Positions 51,096-59,500 of a stretch of DNA of 64,000 nt are shown piece after piece (the first letter of the stretch is position 1; every line of letters starts with the position of its first letter). This stretch comes from an uncultured Clostridia bacterium (GTDB lineage Bacteria > Bacillota > Clostridia > TANB77 > CAG-508): the NCBI GenBank assembly GCA_948502395.1, contig CAOPES010000005.1, positions 1-64,000 of the forward strand, written 5' to 3'. The translations under genes were made by a program, and so were the position numbers. The notes under the pieces were generated by a model. It had not been told where the DNA came from. It worked only from the letters and a program-made list of their open reading frames with translations, and did not search any database.

Positions 51096-52452
51096 ATGAT
51101 AGATAAAGCGAGAGAATTAGCATTAAAAATTCTATATAAAATTGATAAAGAAAAAGCATATTCCAATATTGCATTAGATGAAATGTTAAATCAAAATAGA
51201 AAAGATTTAACACCAAAAGATATTGGTTTAATTTCTGAAATTGTTTACGGAGTGACGACTTGGAAGCTAGCATTAGATGAAATTATAAAAAAATATTCAA
51301 ATATAAAACTTAAAAAAATATCACCATGGATTTTGAACATATTAAGAATGAGTATTTATCAAATAATATTTTTAGACAAAATTCCAAAGTCAGCAGCAGT
51401 AAATGAAGGGGTAACTTTAAGCAAGAGATATGGACATAAAAGTAGTAGTGGATTTACAAATGCTATTTTAAGAAAAGTTACAAAAGAAGATTACTGCGAT
51501 TTAGGCAAAATAAAAGATAATATAGAAAGAATATCTAAAACTACATCAATGCCAGAGTGGATAATACATGAATTACTAAAAGACGGACTAACAATAGAAA
51601 AAGTTGAAGAGATCTGCAAAAGTTCAAATATAAGACCAAAACTTTCTATAAGAGTAAACACATTAAAAACAACTAAACAAGAATTACAACAGAAATTAGA
51701 GCAAAAGGGAATAGAAGTAGAAGAGCGGAATTTTAAAAGATTTTTTGATTTTGAATAAAGTAAAAAATTTAGAAAATTTAAAAGAGTTTAAAGAAGGGTT
51801 ATTTAGTGTACAAGATGAAGCAGCAGGTTTAACAGCTATAATTTTAAATCCTAAAAAGCAAGAAAAAATATTAGATGCATGTAGTAGTCCAGGCGGAAAA
51901 ACCACATATTTGGCACAAATTGTGGAAAACGATGCTGAAATTGAAGCTTGGGACATACATAAACACAGAACAAAGCTTGTAGAAGAAGCATCAAATAGAC
52001 TAGGTATAGATATAATTACAACAAAAGTAAAAGATGCTACTATATATAATGAAGAAAACTGTAACAAGTTTGATAAAATATTATTAGATGTTCCTTGCTT
52101 AGGGATAGGCGTTGTTAAGAGAAAACCAGATATTAAATGGCAAAGGAAAAAAGAAGATATAGAAGAAATTTCAAAAATTCAAATGCAAATTTTAGAAGTA
52201 TGTAGCAAATATTTAAAACCAAAAGGAGAATTAGTATATTCAACTTGTAGTATTTTAAAAGAAGAAAACGAAAATATAATAAGAAAGTTTCTAGAAAAAA
52301 ATTCAAATTTTAATATAAAAGAAATAGAACTTCCAAAAGCTTCAAAAAATGAAAAAAATTATTTTGAGAACTTTCTAGAAAATGGTTTTTTACAAGTATA
52401 TCAAAACGAGAAAACTGACGGATTTTTTATATGCAAAATGGTAAAAAAATAA
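51096..52452 (+). CDS. rsmB: 16S rRNA m5C967 methyltransferase RsmB, frame interrupted at an in-frame CGG
   Basis: An RNA cytosine methyltransferase. The first frame encodes the NusB-like RNA-binding domain (ALKILYKIDKEKAYSNIALD, KSAAVNEGVTLSKRYGHKSS) and the start of the catalytic part (RPKLSIRVNTLKTTKQELQQ), then meets CGG at 51726-51728 and stops at 51758. The +1 frame continues LFSVQDEAAGLTAIIL, ILDACSSPGGKTTYLAQIV (SAM site), LLDVPCLGIGVVKRKPDIKW (catalytic Cys) and LVYSTCSILKEENE to 52452. Skipping C51726 joins both as one 451-residue protein of normal length, with GGA for Gly at the junction. No other stop or shift is present. Confidence 0.92.
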
Positions 52453-52508
52453 GAAGAAAAAATATATTACAATTACATTACAATTTAATTACAGTTACAT
52501 TAAAGATA

Positions 52509-52536
52509 TTGACTTTTTTCCTATAAAAGATAAAAT
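52509..52536 (+). promoter_or_regulatory. Likely promoter of the type IV pilus operon
   Basis: TTGACT at 52509-52514, 16-bp spacer, TAAAAT at 52531-52536. The long leader (to 52717) is A-rich; it contains a four-codon open frame at 52685 after its own AAAGGAG, directly before pilM. Confidence 0.55.
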
Positions 52537-52717
52537 ATATATAGAATTAATAATTATTCGAAGAAAAAAATAGAATTTTGTAAAATATATGCAAGTATGT
52601 TTTTTTATTAAATAGCAAAAATAAGAATATAACACAAAAAAAGAAACAACTGTAAAATACAACAGAAAAAAAGGGAAAGGAGAATATGGTCTATCATTAG
52701 AACCATATAAAAGGAGA

Positions 52718-54337
52718 ATGTCAAGCTGTTTAGGACTATATATTGAAGAACATTTAATTAAATATGCCAAAGTAATAAAAGAACGTGACAACTTAAAAGT
52801 AGAAACATTTGGAATTAAGTTTTATGACAAAATAGGTGACGCTATAAGACAAGTAATAGAAGAAACATATAGCCAAAAAACACCTATTAGTATTAACTTG
52901 TCAGAAGAAATGTACAATTATTTTGATATGTTTGCATTAATAACAAAAAACGACTTACAAAAAGCAATAAAAACAGAATTTGATGCATACTGCACAGAAA
53001 AAGGATACAATCCAAATGTTTTTGAAAAAAGATATGCAGTTGTAGACAATCAACTAGACAAAGAAAAACTAAAAATAATCCACATTGCAGACAACAAAAT
53101 AGAACTAAACAAAAGAATGCAACAATTAAGTGATTATAAACTAATAAATATTTCTCCAATATCTATGTCACTACCAAACTTAATTAAAACAAAAAAAGAA
53201 TCAGGAGCTTTGATAGTAAACATAGAAGACAAAACAACAATAACAACAATTATAGACAACAAAGTTTCAAATATAGATATACTAGAAGAAGGAAGCGCAC
53301 AAATATTAGATGCTATAAACATAAAGGAAAATTCATATTCGAAATCATATGAAATTTGTAAAAACACAACAATATATACATCAGAAGGAAAAGAACTACA
53401 AGAAGGTGAAGTCAACTACTTGGAAGATATTATGCCTACATTATATACAATAGTAGGACAAGTAAAGAAAATAGTTAATGCAAATGGAGACCAAATAAAA
53501 ACAGTATACCTAACAGGTACATCAGCACTAATAAACAATGCAGACCTATATTTCCAAGAATATCTACCAGAAGTAAACTGCGAAATATTAAAACCATATT
53601 TTGTACAACAAACAAAAGACATTAGTATAAAAGATTATATAGAAGTAAATACAGCTATTTCATTAGCATTAATGGGATTAAACGAAGGAATCGCTGGAAT
53701 GAACTTTAAAGCTCAAACCTTTTCAGACAAGCTTCCTGGATGGTTAAAACTAGAAGTTAATCCAGACAAAACTAAATCAGAACAAAAAAATATTGGTAGC
53801 TGGTTCACATGGGATTTAAACCAAGCATTAGACAAAACAGAAAAAGGATTGATTAGAATTGCTGCATATTTGCTTGTTTTATTAATAATTTATAGCGGAT
53901 TTTCAATATTACTAAACAATCAAATGGAAAAGAAACAAGAAGAAGCAAATCAATCAATAAGTGTAACAAGGCAACAAATATCACTTGCTAAATCTGATGA
54001 TGAAAAAGTAAAATCTAGAACAAATGAATACACAACAATGATAAAAAATCTAGAAGATGCAAATGACAGAATTACAGATAGAACAAGAACAAGAAATGCA
54101 ATTCCAAATTTACTAAATCAAATAATGTCAGTAATACCAGAAGGTGTTCAATTAACTTCAATTGATAATACATCAGGAACACATATAAAAATTACTGCTA
54201 AATCAAAAAAATATGAACAACTAGGATATTTTATAGCAAAATTAAAAACAGAAGTTATATTAAATGATGTAATATCAACAGCAGGACAAAAAGATAATGG
54301 TGAAGTTGCAGTAACAATAGAAGGAGAATTGCCATGA
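52718..54337 (+). CDS. Type IV pilus PilM-PilN fusion protein
   Basis: A 539-residue protein combining two alignment-complex subunits. Residues about 1-345 resemble the actin-like ATPase PilM (CLGLYIEEHLIKYAKVIKER, GALIVNIEDKTTITTIIDNK, VYLTGTSALINNADLYFQEY). One membrane helix at about 387-405 (IAAYLLVLLIIYSGFSILL) and a coiled coil plus ferredoxin-like C-terminal domain (NLLNQIMSVIPEGVQLTSID) resemble PilN. In most pilus systems these are separate, with PilM bound to the PilN N-terminus, so the fusion places the PilM part in the cytoplasm as expected. AAGGAG lies only one base before the ATG, so the start is slightly uncertain. Confidence 0.82.
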   Translation: MSSCLGLYIEEHLIKYAKVIKERDNLKVETFGIKFYDKIGDAIRQVIEETYSQKTPISINLSEEMYNYFDMFALITKNDLQKAIKTEFDAYCTEKGYNPNVFEKRYAVVDNQLDKEKLKIIHIADNKIELNKRMQQLSDYKLINISPISMSLPNLIKTKKESGALIVNIEDKTTITTIIDNKVSNIDILEEGSAQILDAINIKENSYSKSYEICKNTTIYTSEGKELQEGEVNYLEDIMPTLYTIVGQVKKIVNANGDQIKTVYLTGTSALINNADLYFQEYLPEVNCEILKPYFVQQTKDISIKDYIEVNTAISLALMGLNEGIAGMNFKAQTFSDKLPGWLKLEVNPDKTKSEQKNIGSWFTWDLNQALDKTEKGLIRIAAYLLVLLIIYSGFSILLNNQMEKKQEEANQSISVTRQQISLAKSDDEKVKSRTNEYTTMIKNLEDANDRITDRTRTRNAIPNLLNQIMSVIPEGVQLTSIDNTSGTHIKITAKSKKYEQLGYFIAKLKTEVILNDVISTAGQKDNGEVAVTIEGELP

Positions 54338-55083
54338 AAAAATTATTAATATTAATTTTGATAGCATTATTAGCAGGTCTTTCTGTTTACACTTTTGTTC
54401 AAGGAATAAGCATTGGCTCAATAGAAATACTTGGAATTAAAGGAATTGAAGCCAAAAATGCAAGCTTAGACCAAAAAATTCAGGAAGCAGGAAAATTAGC
54501 AGAAAAAGATTATGTTCAAGCTATAAATACTGTTACAACTGATACAAAAAAACTAAAAGAAGAAAAGAAAAACTATGAAGATATGACAGCAATAAGTGAA
54601 GACTCAGAAATACAAGCAGCTAATCAAATTGAAAAATATGAAAATGAAACATTAATGGTTAAATTAGGAAACCATGCAACAAAACAAGGTGCAGAAGCAA
54701 AAATAGTTTATGAAACAGGAGCTGCACAAGGAATATACAATATAAAATTTACAGTAACAGGAAGATATATTTCAATACTAGATTTTATATCAGCAATTGA
54801 AAATGACAGCACATTAGGATTTAAAATAGAAAACTTCAACATGAAACCTTCAAGTTCAGGGGAAACATTAGAAGCAACGTTCACTTGTAGGGGAATAGCA
54901 ATAGAAAAAATAAATACAACAGTTACTAATAATCAAAATCCTACAACAGAAGTTGATGGACAAATGGATATGAATAATCCAAATAATCCAACAAATGCTA
55001 CAAACACAACAAATACAAATAATACAAATACTACAAACAATAAAGCAAATACAAATACTAGCAACACAAATGTTGCAAGATAA
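54334..55083 (+). CDS. PilO-like pilus assembly protein with Asn/Thr-rich tail
   Basis: A 249-residue bitopic protein: one membrane helix (about 4-22), a coiled-coil stretch (about 40-105) and an alpha/beta domain (NIKFTVTGRYISILDFISAI, STLGFKIENFNMKPSSS) of the PilO/GspM type. About 50 C-terminal residues are almost only Asn, Thr and Ala. Position after PilM-PilN and the start overlapping its stop (ATGA) support the PilO role: a scaffold linking PilN to the pilus base. Sequence identity to PilO is too low to be certain. Confidence 0.75.
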   Translation: MKKLLILILIALLAGLSVYTFVQGISIGSIEILGIKGIEAKNASLDQKIQEAGKLAEKDYVQAINTVTTDTKKLKEEKKNYEDMTAISEDSEIQAANQIEKYENETLMVKLGNHATKQGAEAKIVYETGAAQGIYNIKFTVTGRYISILDFISAIENDSTLGFKIENFNMKPSSSGETLEATFTCRGIAIEKINTTVTNNQNPTTEVDGQMDMNNPNNPTNATNTTNTNNTNTTNNKANTNTSNTNVAR

Positions 55084-55097
55084 AAAGGAGAAAAACA

Positions 55098-55547
55098 ATG
55101 GTTAAGTCAGTTATTAAAGAACTAATACTTGTATTATTACTATGTTTAGCTATAATACTTGTTTTGGGAATACTATTATATAAATATGTTCCGTTATCAA
55201 AAACTTTACCAAGTGAAGTTGCATATACAATACCAGCTGAGACAAAAGAAGAATTAGCAGCGTCAGAGCATATTGACGATAGCCAAATTGTTATGACATA
55301 TACAGTAAATGCATCAGACCTAAATAATTTCCAAAGGACACAAAATTACAAACCAGGAAAAGCTAATCCATTTGCAGAAGTTGCAGAACCAGCAGAAAAT
55401 CTTGGTACAGCAAATTCAGGAAATGGAACAACAAATAATAATACAGGTTCAAACAACAGCAATGGAAGTTCAAATGGAAATACAGGAACAAACAACAGTG
55501 GTTCTTCATCAGAAGGTAAGTTTTTCCAAAATACAGGAACCAAATAA
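55098..55547 (+). CDS. PilP-like pilus protein with Asn/Gly/Ser-rich tail
   Basis: A 149-residue protein with one N-terminal membrane helix (about 7-28) and a short external part. YKPGKANPFAEVAEPAEN resembles the DPF-containing segment of PilP. The last 55 residues are Asn, Gly, Ser and Thr, probably flexible in the wall. It occupies the pilP slot after PilO. The assignment is by position and the NPF motif only. AAAGGAG precedes the ATG. Confidence 0.5.
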   Translation: MVKSVIKELILVLLLCLAIILVLGILLYKYVPLSKTLPSEVAYTIPAETKEELAASEHIDDSQIVMTYTVNASDLNNFQRTQNYKPGKANPFAEVAEPAENLGTANSGNGTTNNNTGSNNSNGSSNGNTGTNNSGSSSEGKFFQNTGTK

Positions 55548-55563
55548 TTTTTAGTTATTAACG

Positions 55564-55596
55564 TTATCTTTATAATTATTTTAATAATAAAGATAA
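55564..55596 (+). other. Stem-loop upstream of the pilin gene
   Basis: TTATCTTTAT (55564-55573) and ATAAAGATAA (55587-55596) form a perfect 10-bp stem with a 13-nt loop and no following T tract. It may be an mRNA processing or stability element. Confidence 0.55.
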
Positions 55597-55637
55597 GCCA
55601 AATAAAATTTATCAAAAGAAAAGGGGTGAAAAAACAA

Positions 55638-56045
55638 ATGAAAAATAATAAAGGTATAACACTTATCGCTTTAGTTATTACAATTATCGTTCTTTTAATT
55701 TTAGCAGGTGTAACAATCGCTATGTTATCAGGAGATAATGGTATATTAACAAAAGCTTCAAAAGCAGTAGAAGATACTGATGAAGCTGATAAAAAAGAAG
55801 AAGTATCTAGAGCTATTAATGAATTAATGACAGAATATTATGATGCTAAATATGTTTCAAATACACTTACAGACTCTGCTCAAACATCATCACAATATGT
55901 TCTAGCAAATATTGCAAGTAAGACAACTGCAACTGTAAGCGGCAATACAATTACAACTGCAAAAGACAAAAAAGGTAAACAATATAAAATAACTTATACT
56001 GGTGATAAACTTGGAGAGTGGGAAGAAGTAACAACAAACCCATAG
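55638..56045 (+). CDS. Type IV prepilin (probable major pilin)
   Basis: A 135-residue prepilin. The class III leader MKNNKG is cleaved before ITLIALVITIIVLLILAGVT, the hydrophobic helix that packs the pilus core. The usual Glu at mature position 5 is replaced by Ala, as is common in this clostridial pilin type. The conserved LSGDNGILTKASKAVEDT follows, then a small variable head domain. The ATG at 55638 gives a normal leader; a GTG at 55626 overlaps the GGGGTG ribosome binding site. The gene is flanked by stem-loops at 55564 and 56066, which fits a highly expressed major subunit. Confidence 0.9.
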   Translation: MKNNKGITLIALVITIIVLLILAGVTIAMLSGDNGILTKASKAVEDTDEADKKEEVSRAINELMTEYYDAKYVSNTLTDSAQTSSQYVLANIASKTTATVSGNTITTAKDKKGKQYKITYTGDKLGEWEEVTTNP

Positions 56046-56065
56046 CAGTATATATAAAAACAACA

Positions 56066-56096
56066 AAGCCATACGCACACTTCGTGTGTATGGCTT
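56066..56096 (+). terminator. Stem-loop after the pilin gene (partial terminator or 3' stabiliser)
   Basis: AAGCCATA (56066-56073) pairs with TATGGCTT (56089-56096), and CACAC with GTGTG inside, with a 2-nt bulge and short loop. No T tract follows, so it more likely stabilises a processed pilin mRNA than stops transcription. Confidence 0.6.
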
Positions 56097-56122
56097 AAAC
56101 TATAAAAAAGGAAAAAGAAAAA

Positions 56123-56938
56123 ATGGAAGCAATACTATATACACTAATATTTATAATAGGAGCACTATTTGGAAGCTTCTACACACTAGCAGTACACAGA
56201 ATACCAAAAAAACAAGACATAATATACACACACTCATACTGTCCTAATTGTGACCACAAATTAGGTCTATTAGACTTGTTTCCAATATTCAGTTACATCT
56301 TTTTAGGTGGAAAATGCAGATATTGCAAAGAAAAAATAAGACCAAGATATTTAATACTAGAAATACTATCAGGAACACTATTTATAACAATCGCATACGC
56401 AATGAAACTAAGCATATATAATTTAAGCTTAGAAATCTTTGCACAACTAATATTTACAGCACTATACCTAACATTTATAATCTTAATGTGTGGAATTGAC
56501 AAAGAAAATAGAAAAATAGAAAAAAGTGTAAATATCTATGGAATAGTAATATCAATAGCATATATGATATATCTATGCATAGTAGAAAACGCTAATATAT
56601 ATAGATATGGCATATATCTAGTAGCATATATAATAGTACTAATTTTAGACACAATAACACTACGAAAATACGCAAAAAGCACATATGTAAATGGAGTATT
56701 ACTAGCAATAATTACAATGATAATATTTACAGGAGAATGTGTAACATCACTAACAATAATAATAACATTACTTGCAATAGCAATTTACTTGTTACTATAT
56801 AAACTAAAAGATATCAAAAACAAGCAAAGGAAAACAGACAAACAAATAGCAAAAGAAATCAGTATCGGCTTTTATTTAGGAACAATAAATATAACAATAT
56901 TCATTTTAGTTTTACTATATAACCAATATATATTATAA
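56123..56938 (+). CDS. Prepilin peptidase (A24 family), atypical catalytic region
   Basis: A 271-residue, eight-helix membrane protein with the PilD/GspO N-terminal domain: GALFGSFYTLAVHRIPKKQD, the zinc pairs CPNC and CRYC, and RPRYLILEILSGTLFITI. One catalytic Asp is plausible in ILMCGIDKENRKI. The second active-site motif GxGD is not visible; at that point the sequence reads KEISIGFYLGTINI. Either another acidic residue serves or activity differs. It is presumably the enzyme that cuts the three prepilins in this operon, as no other is seen. Confidence 0.82.
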   Translation: MEAILYTLIFIIGALFGSFYTLAVHRIPKKQDIIYTHSYCPNCDHKLGLLDLFPIFSYIFLGGKCRYCKEKIRPRYLILEILSGTLFITIAYAMKLSIYNLSLEIFAQLIFTALYLTFIILMCGIDKENRKIEKSVNIYGIVISIAYMIYLCIVENANIYRYGIYLVAYIIVLILDTITLRKYAKSTYVNGVLLAIITMIIFTGECVTSLTIIITLLAIAIYLLLYKLKDIKNKQRKTDKQIAKEISIGFYLGTINITIFILVLLYNQYIL

Positions 56939-56950
56939 AGGAGACAAACT

Positions 56951-57391
56951 ATGAAAAAAATTCGTAGCCAAAAAGGATATACAGGTATAGATATAGCAAT
57001 ATCAGTAATAGTGATATTCATATTTGTATCATTAATAGCAATGTTAATATATAACTTTAACAGCTCAGCAGATGAATTAAAAATAAAATCAGATGCAACT
57101 TATATAGCGGTAAACGAAATAGAAAAAATAAAAAGCCAAGACTTTTCGGAATTTTTAGGAATGGACAAAACAACAACTGTTGATAAAAATGGAAATAGCT
57201 TAGTTAATCAACCAGTAGAAGGAAATGAAGGCTTTTACAAAACAACAACAATACTTGATTACAAAGACGTTAATGGAGATGCAAGTATAGAAAAAGACAT
57301 AGTAAAAAAAGTAACAGTAAAAATTTCTTATATGTATAAAGGAAAAGAAAGAAGCGTGCAACTATCAACAATACTTTCAAAGGAGAGATAA
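56951..57391 (+). CDS. Minor prepilin (PilV-like)
   Basis: A 146-residue pseudopilin. Leader MKKIRSQKG, then YTGIDIAISVIVIFIFVSLI with Asp at mature position 5 in place of Glu. The head domain contains ATYIAVNEIEKIKSQDFSEF and KKVTVKISYMYKGKERSVQL, a layout like PilV/GspI-type minor pilins. AAAGGAG precedes the ATG. It is 12 bp after the peptidase gene and 3 bp before the next minor pilin. Confidence 0.78.
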   Translation: MKKIRSQKGYTGIDIAISVIVIFIFVSLIAMLIYNFNSSADELKIKSDATYIAVNEIEKIKSQDFSEFLGMDKTTTVDKNGNSLVNQPVEGNEGFYKTTTILDYKDVNGDASIEKDIVKKVTVKISYMYKGKERSVQLSTILSKER

Positions 57392-57394
57392 AAA

Positions 57395-57820
57395 ATGAAA
57401 TCTCAAAAAGGTGTAACACTTATTTCATTAACAATATATGTAATTGCAATGACAATAGTAATAGCAGTCCTTGCAAGACTTACAATGTTCTTTTATAGCA
57501 ATACAACAGATATAAAAGACATAGACCCAATAACAGAATACACAACATTTAATAGTCATTTTTCAGAAGAAGTAAATACACCAAATATAAAAATCTTAGA
57601 ATGTGGAGCTGACTATATAGTTTTTGACAATGGGGCACAATACACATTTGTAAGTGAAAATAGTGGAATATATAGAAATAAAGCAAAAATATGTAGAGAC
57701 ATAGTAGCTTGTTCATTTGAACAGGGGACAAACGAAAAAGGAAAAGCCACAGTAACAGTTACTATCAAGGCGAAAAATGACACAACAAATAGACAGCCAA
57801 TAGTATATACATTAAAATAG
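57395..57820 (+). CDS. Minor prepilin (PilW/GspJ-like)
   Basis: A 141-residue pseudopilin with leader MKSQKG followed by VTLISLTIYVIAMTIVIAVL. The head (about 45-141) includes FNSHFSEEVNTPNIKILECG and YIVFDNGAQYTFVSENSGIY, a pattern like the PilW/GspJ class, in which the central strand pairs describe a value read from the database of such heads (inference). Ser occupies mature position 5. The ribosome binding site overlaps the end of the previous gene, indicating coupled expression. Confidence 0.72.
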   Translation: MKSQKGVTLISLTIYVIAMTIVIAVLARLTMFFYSNTTDIKDIDPITEYTTFNSHFSEEVNTPNIKILECGADYIVFDNGAQYTFVSENSGIYRNKAKICRDIVACSFEQGTNEKGKATVTVTIKAKNDTTNRQPIVYTLK

Positions 57821-57848
57821 TAAATACAAATGAAAGGAAGAAAATTTT

Positions 57849-59483
57849 ATGGACGTTAGAAGAAGACAACCAATAGGTGTTGAATTAGTAAAAAAAGGTA
57901 TAGTAAGCGAAAACAACATTGAAGAAGCACTAAGATATCAAAGAGAACATCCAAACAAAAAAATGGGGGATATCTTATATATACTAGGTGCTGCGGACCC
58001 TACAACATTAATAGAAGCAATAGGAGAAATTGTAGGAACAAAAGGAATTCTACTAACTGGAAGAAATATGAACATAAAATTAACAGATTATATTTCCTTG
58101 GATGTTGCAAAGAAAAATAAAGCAATACCATTTGAAGTAAGTGCAGGAAGAATAAAGGTATGTTTTGCAAATACAGTAAATAACAAAACAATGGATGCAG
58201 TAAGACTAATATTACTAAACAAAGGTCTAGTAATGGAAAGCTACATCACATTTGAAACAGATATAGAAAGAATTCTAAAAAGCTTAGAAGGTGAAGTTAC
58301 AAGCAACTTAACATCAGCCGGAAGAAATGAAAACACAGTAAGTTTAGTAGATAGCATAATAAAAACAGGAATGGAAAGAAGGGCAAGTGATATTCACATT
58401 GAACCTATGCAAAAAGAAGTAAGGGTTAGATATAGAATAGATGGAGAACTAATTACAGCAGCAAGCATTGAAAAAGAAAAACAAAATCAAATAATAGGAA
58501 GACTAAAAGCTATATCAAATATGCATCAAGAAAAACAAGACTCACAAGACGGTAGAATATTACTTTATGATGATTACAATATCCGTGTATCTTCACAACC
58601 AAACGTATATGGAGAAAAATTCGTTCTAAGATTATTAAGAAAAGATGCAGATATTAGAAATATATTTGAATTAGGATATTCAGGAACAGAAGAAGAATTT
58701 AGAAAAAGCATAAATAAGAAAAACAGTATAACAATAGTTGCAGCACCAACAGGTGAAGGAAAAACAACAAGTTTATACAGTATAATTGATTATTTAAATA
58801 GACCACAAATTAATATAACTACAATAGAAGACCCAGTAGAAATACGTATACCAGGACTAAACCAAATAGAAATAGACGCAAAATCTTCTTTCTCTGGATC
58901 ACTAAGAACAGTACTAAGACAAGACCCTGATATCATACTAGTAGGGGAAATTCGTGATAGAGAAACAGGAGAAATAGCGATACAAGCTGGTCAAACAGGA
59001 CATTATGTGTTATCAACAATCCACACATTAGATAGTATAGAAGTTGTAACAAGATTAAGAAAAATTGGACTTTCAGATTATGATATTGCAAGTACTTTGG
59101 CAACTTCAATCTCTCAAAGACTAGTAAGAAGATTATGCCCAAAATGTAAAAAAGAGAGACCTTTTAACAGTGAAGAAAAAGCAGTAATAGAGAAAATTGG
59201 CAAAAAATATGGTGTCGATTTTGATACAAGTGGAACAACATATGATGCAGTAGGCTGTAAGCATTGTAATAATACAGGATATTACGAAAGAATTGCTGTT
59301 TTTGAAGTTTTAGATGTAACAGATGATATAAAAGAAGCAATAATGAACGGAAAATCAAGTATTGAAATAAGAAAAGAAGCATTAGCAAATGGTTACAAAC
59401 CATTAGTTATAGACGGAATAGACAAAGTTATAAAAGGATATACAACATTGGAAGAATTAAATAACAAATTGTTATTTATATAA
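57849..59483 (+). CDS. pilB: Type IV pilus extension ATPase PilB
   Basis: A 544-residue hexameric secretion ATPase driving pilus assembly. N-terminal GspE_N/MshE-like domain (about 1-145: GVELVKKGIVSENNIEEALR). Catalytic part: ASDIHIEPMQKEVRVRYRID, Walker A APTGEGKTTSLYSI (Glu for the usual Ser in GxGK), Asp box TTIEDPVE, Walker B DPDIILVGEIRDRETGEIA, His box TGHYVLSTIHTLDSIE. A zinc-binding set CPKC...CKHC lies near 430-480, a PilB/GspE hallmark absent from PilT. Confidence 0.95.
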   Translation: MDVRRRQPIGVELVKKGIVSENNIEEALRYQREHPNKKMGDILYILGAADPTTLIEAIGEIVGTKGILLTGRNMNIKLTDYISLDVAKKNKAIPFEVSAGRIKVCFANTVNNKTMDAVRLILLNKGLVMESYITFETDIERILKSLEGEVTSNLTSAGRNENTVSLVDSIIKTGMERRASDIHIEPMQKEVRVRYRIDGELITAASIEKEKQNQIIGRLKAISNMHQEKQDSQDGRILLYDDYNIRVSSQPNVYGEKFVLRLLRKDADIRNIFELGYSGTEEEFRKSINKKNSITIVAAPTGEGKTTSLYSIIDYLNRPQINITTIEDPVEIRIPGLNQIEIDAKSSFSGSLRTVLRQDPDIILVGEIRDRETGEIAIQAGQTGHYVLSTIHTLDSIEVVTRLRKIGLSDYDIASTLATSISQRLVRRLCPKCKKERPFNSEEKAVIEKIGKKYGVDFDTSGTTYDAVGCKHCNNTGYYERIAVFEVLDVTDDIKEAIMNGKSSIEIRKEALANGYKPLVIDGIDKVIKGYTTLEELNNKLLFI

Positions 59484-59500
59484 ACAAAGGAGGAAAAAGT

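Noticed and set aside
51745..52452. Independent gene starting at 51745 with its own ATG
   Set aside because: It has no ribosome binding site and begins in the middle of the RsmB fold; it is the +1 continuation of rsmB.
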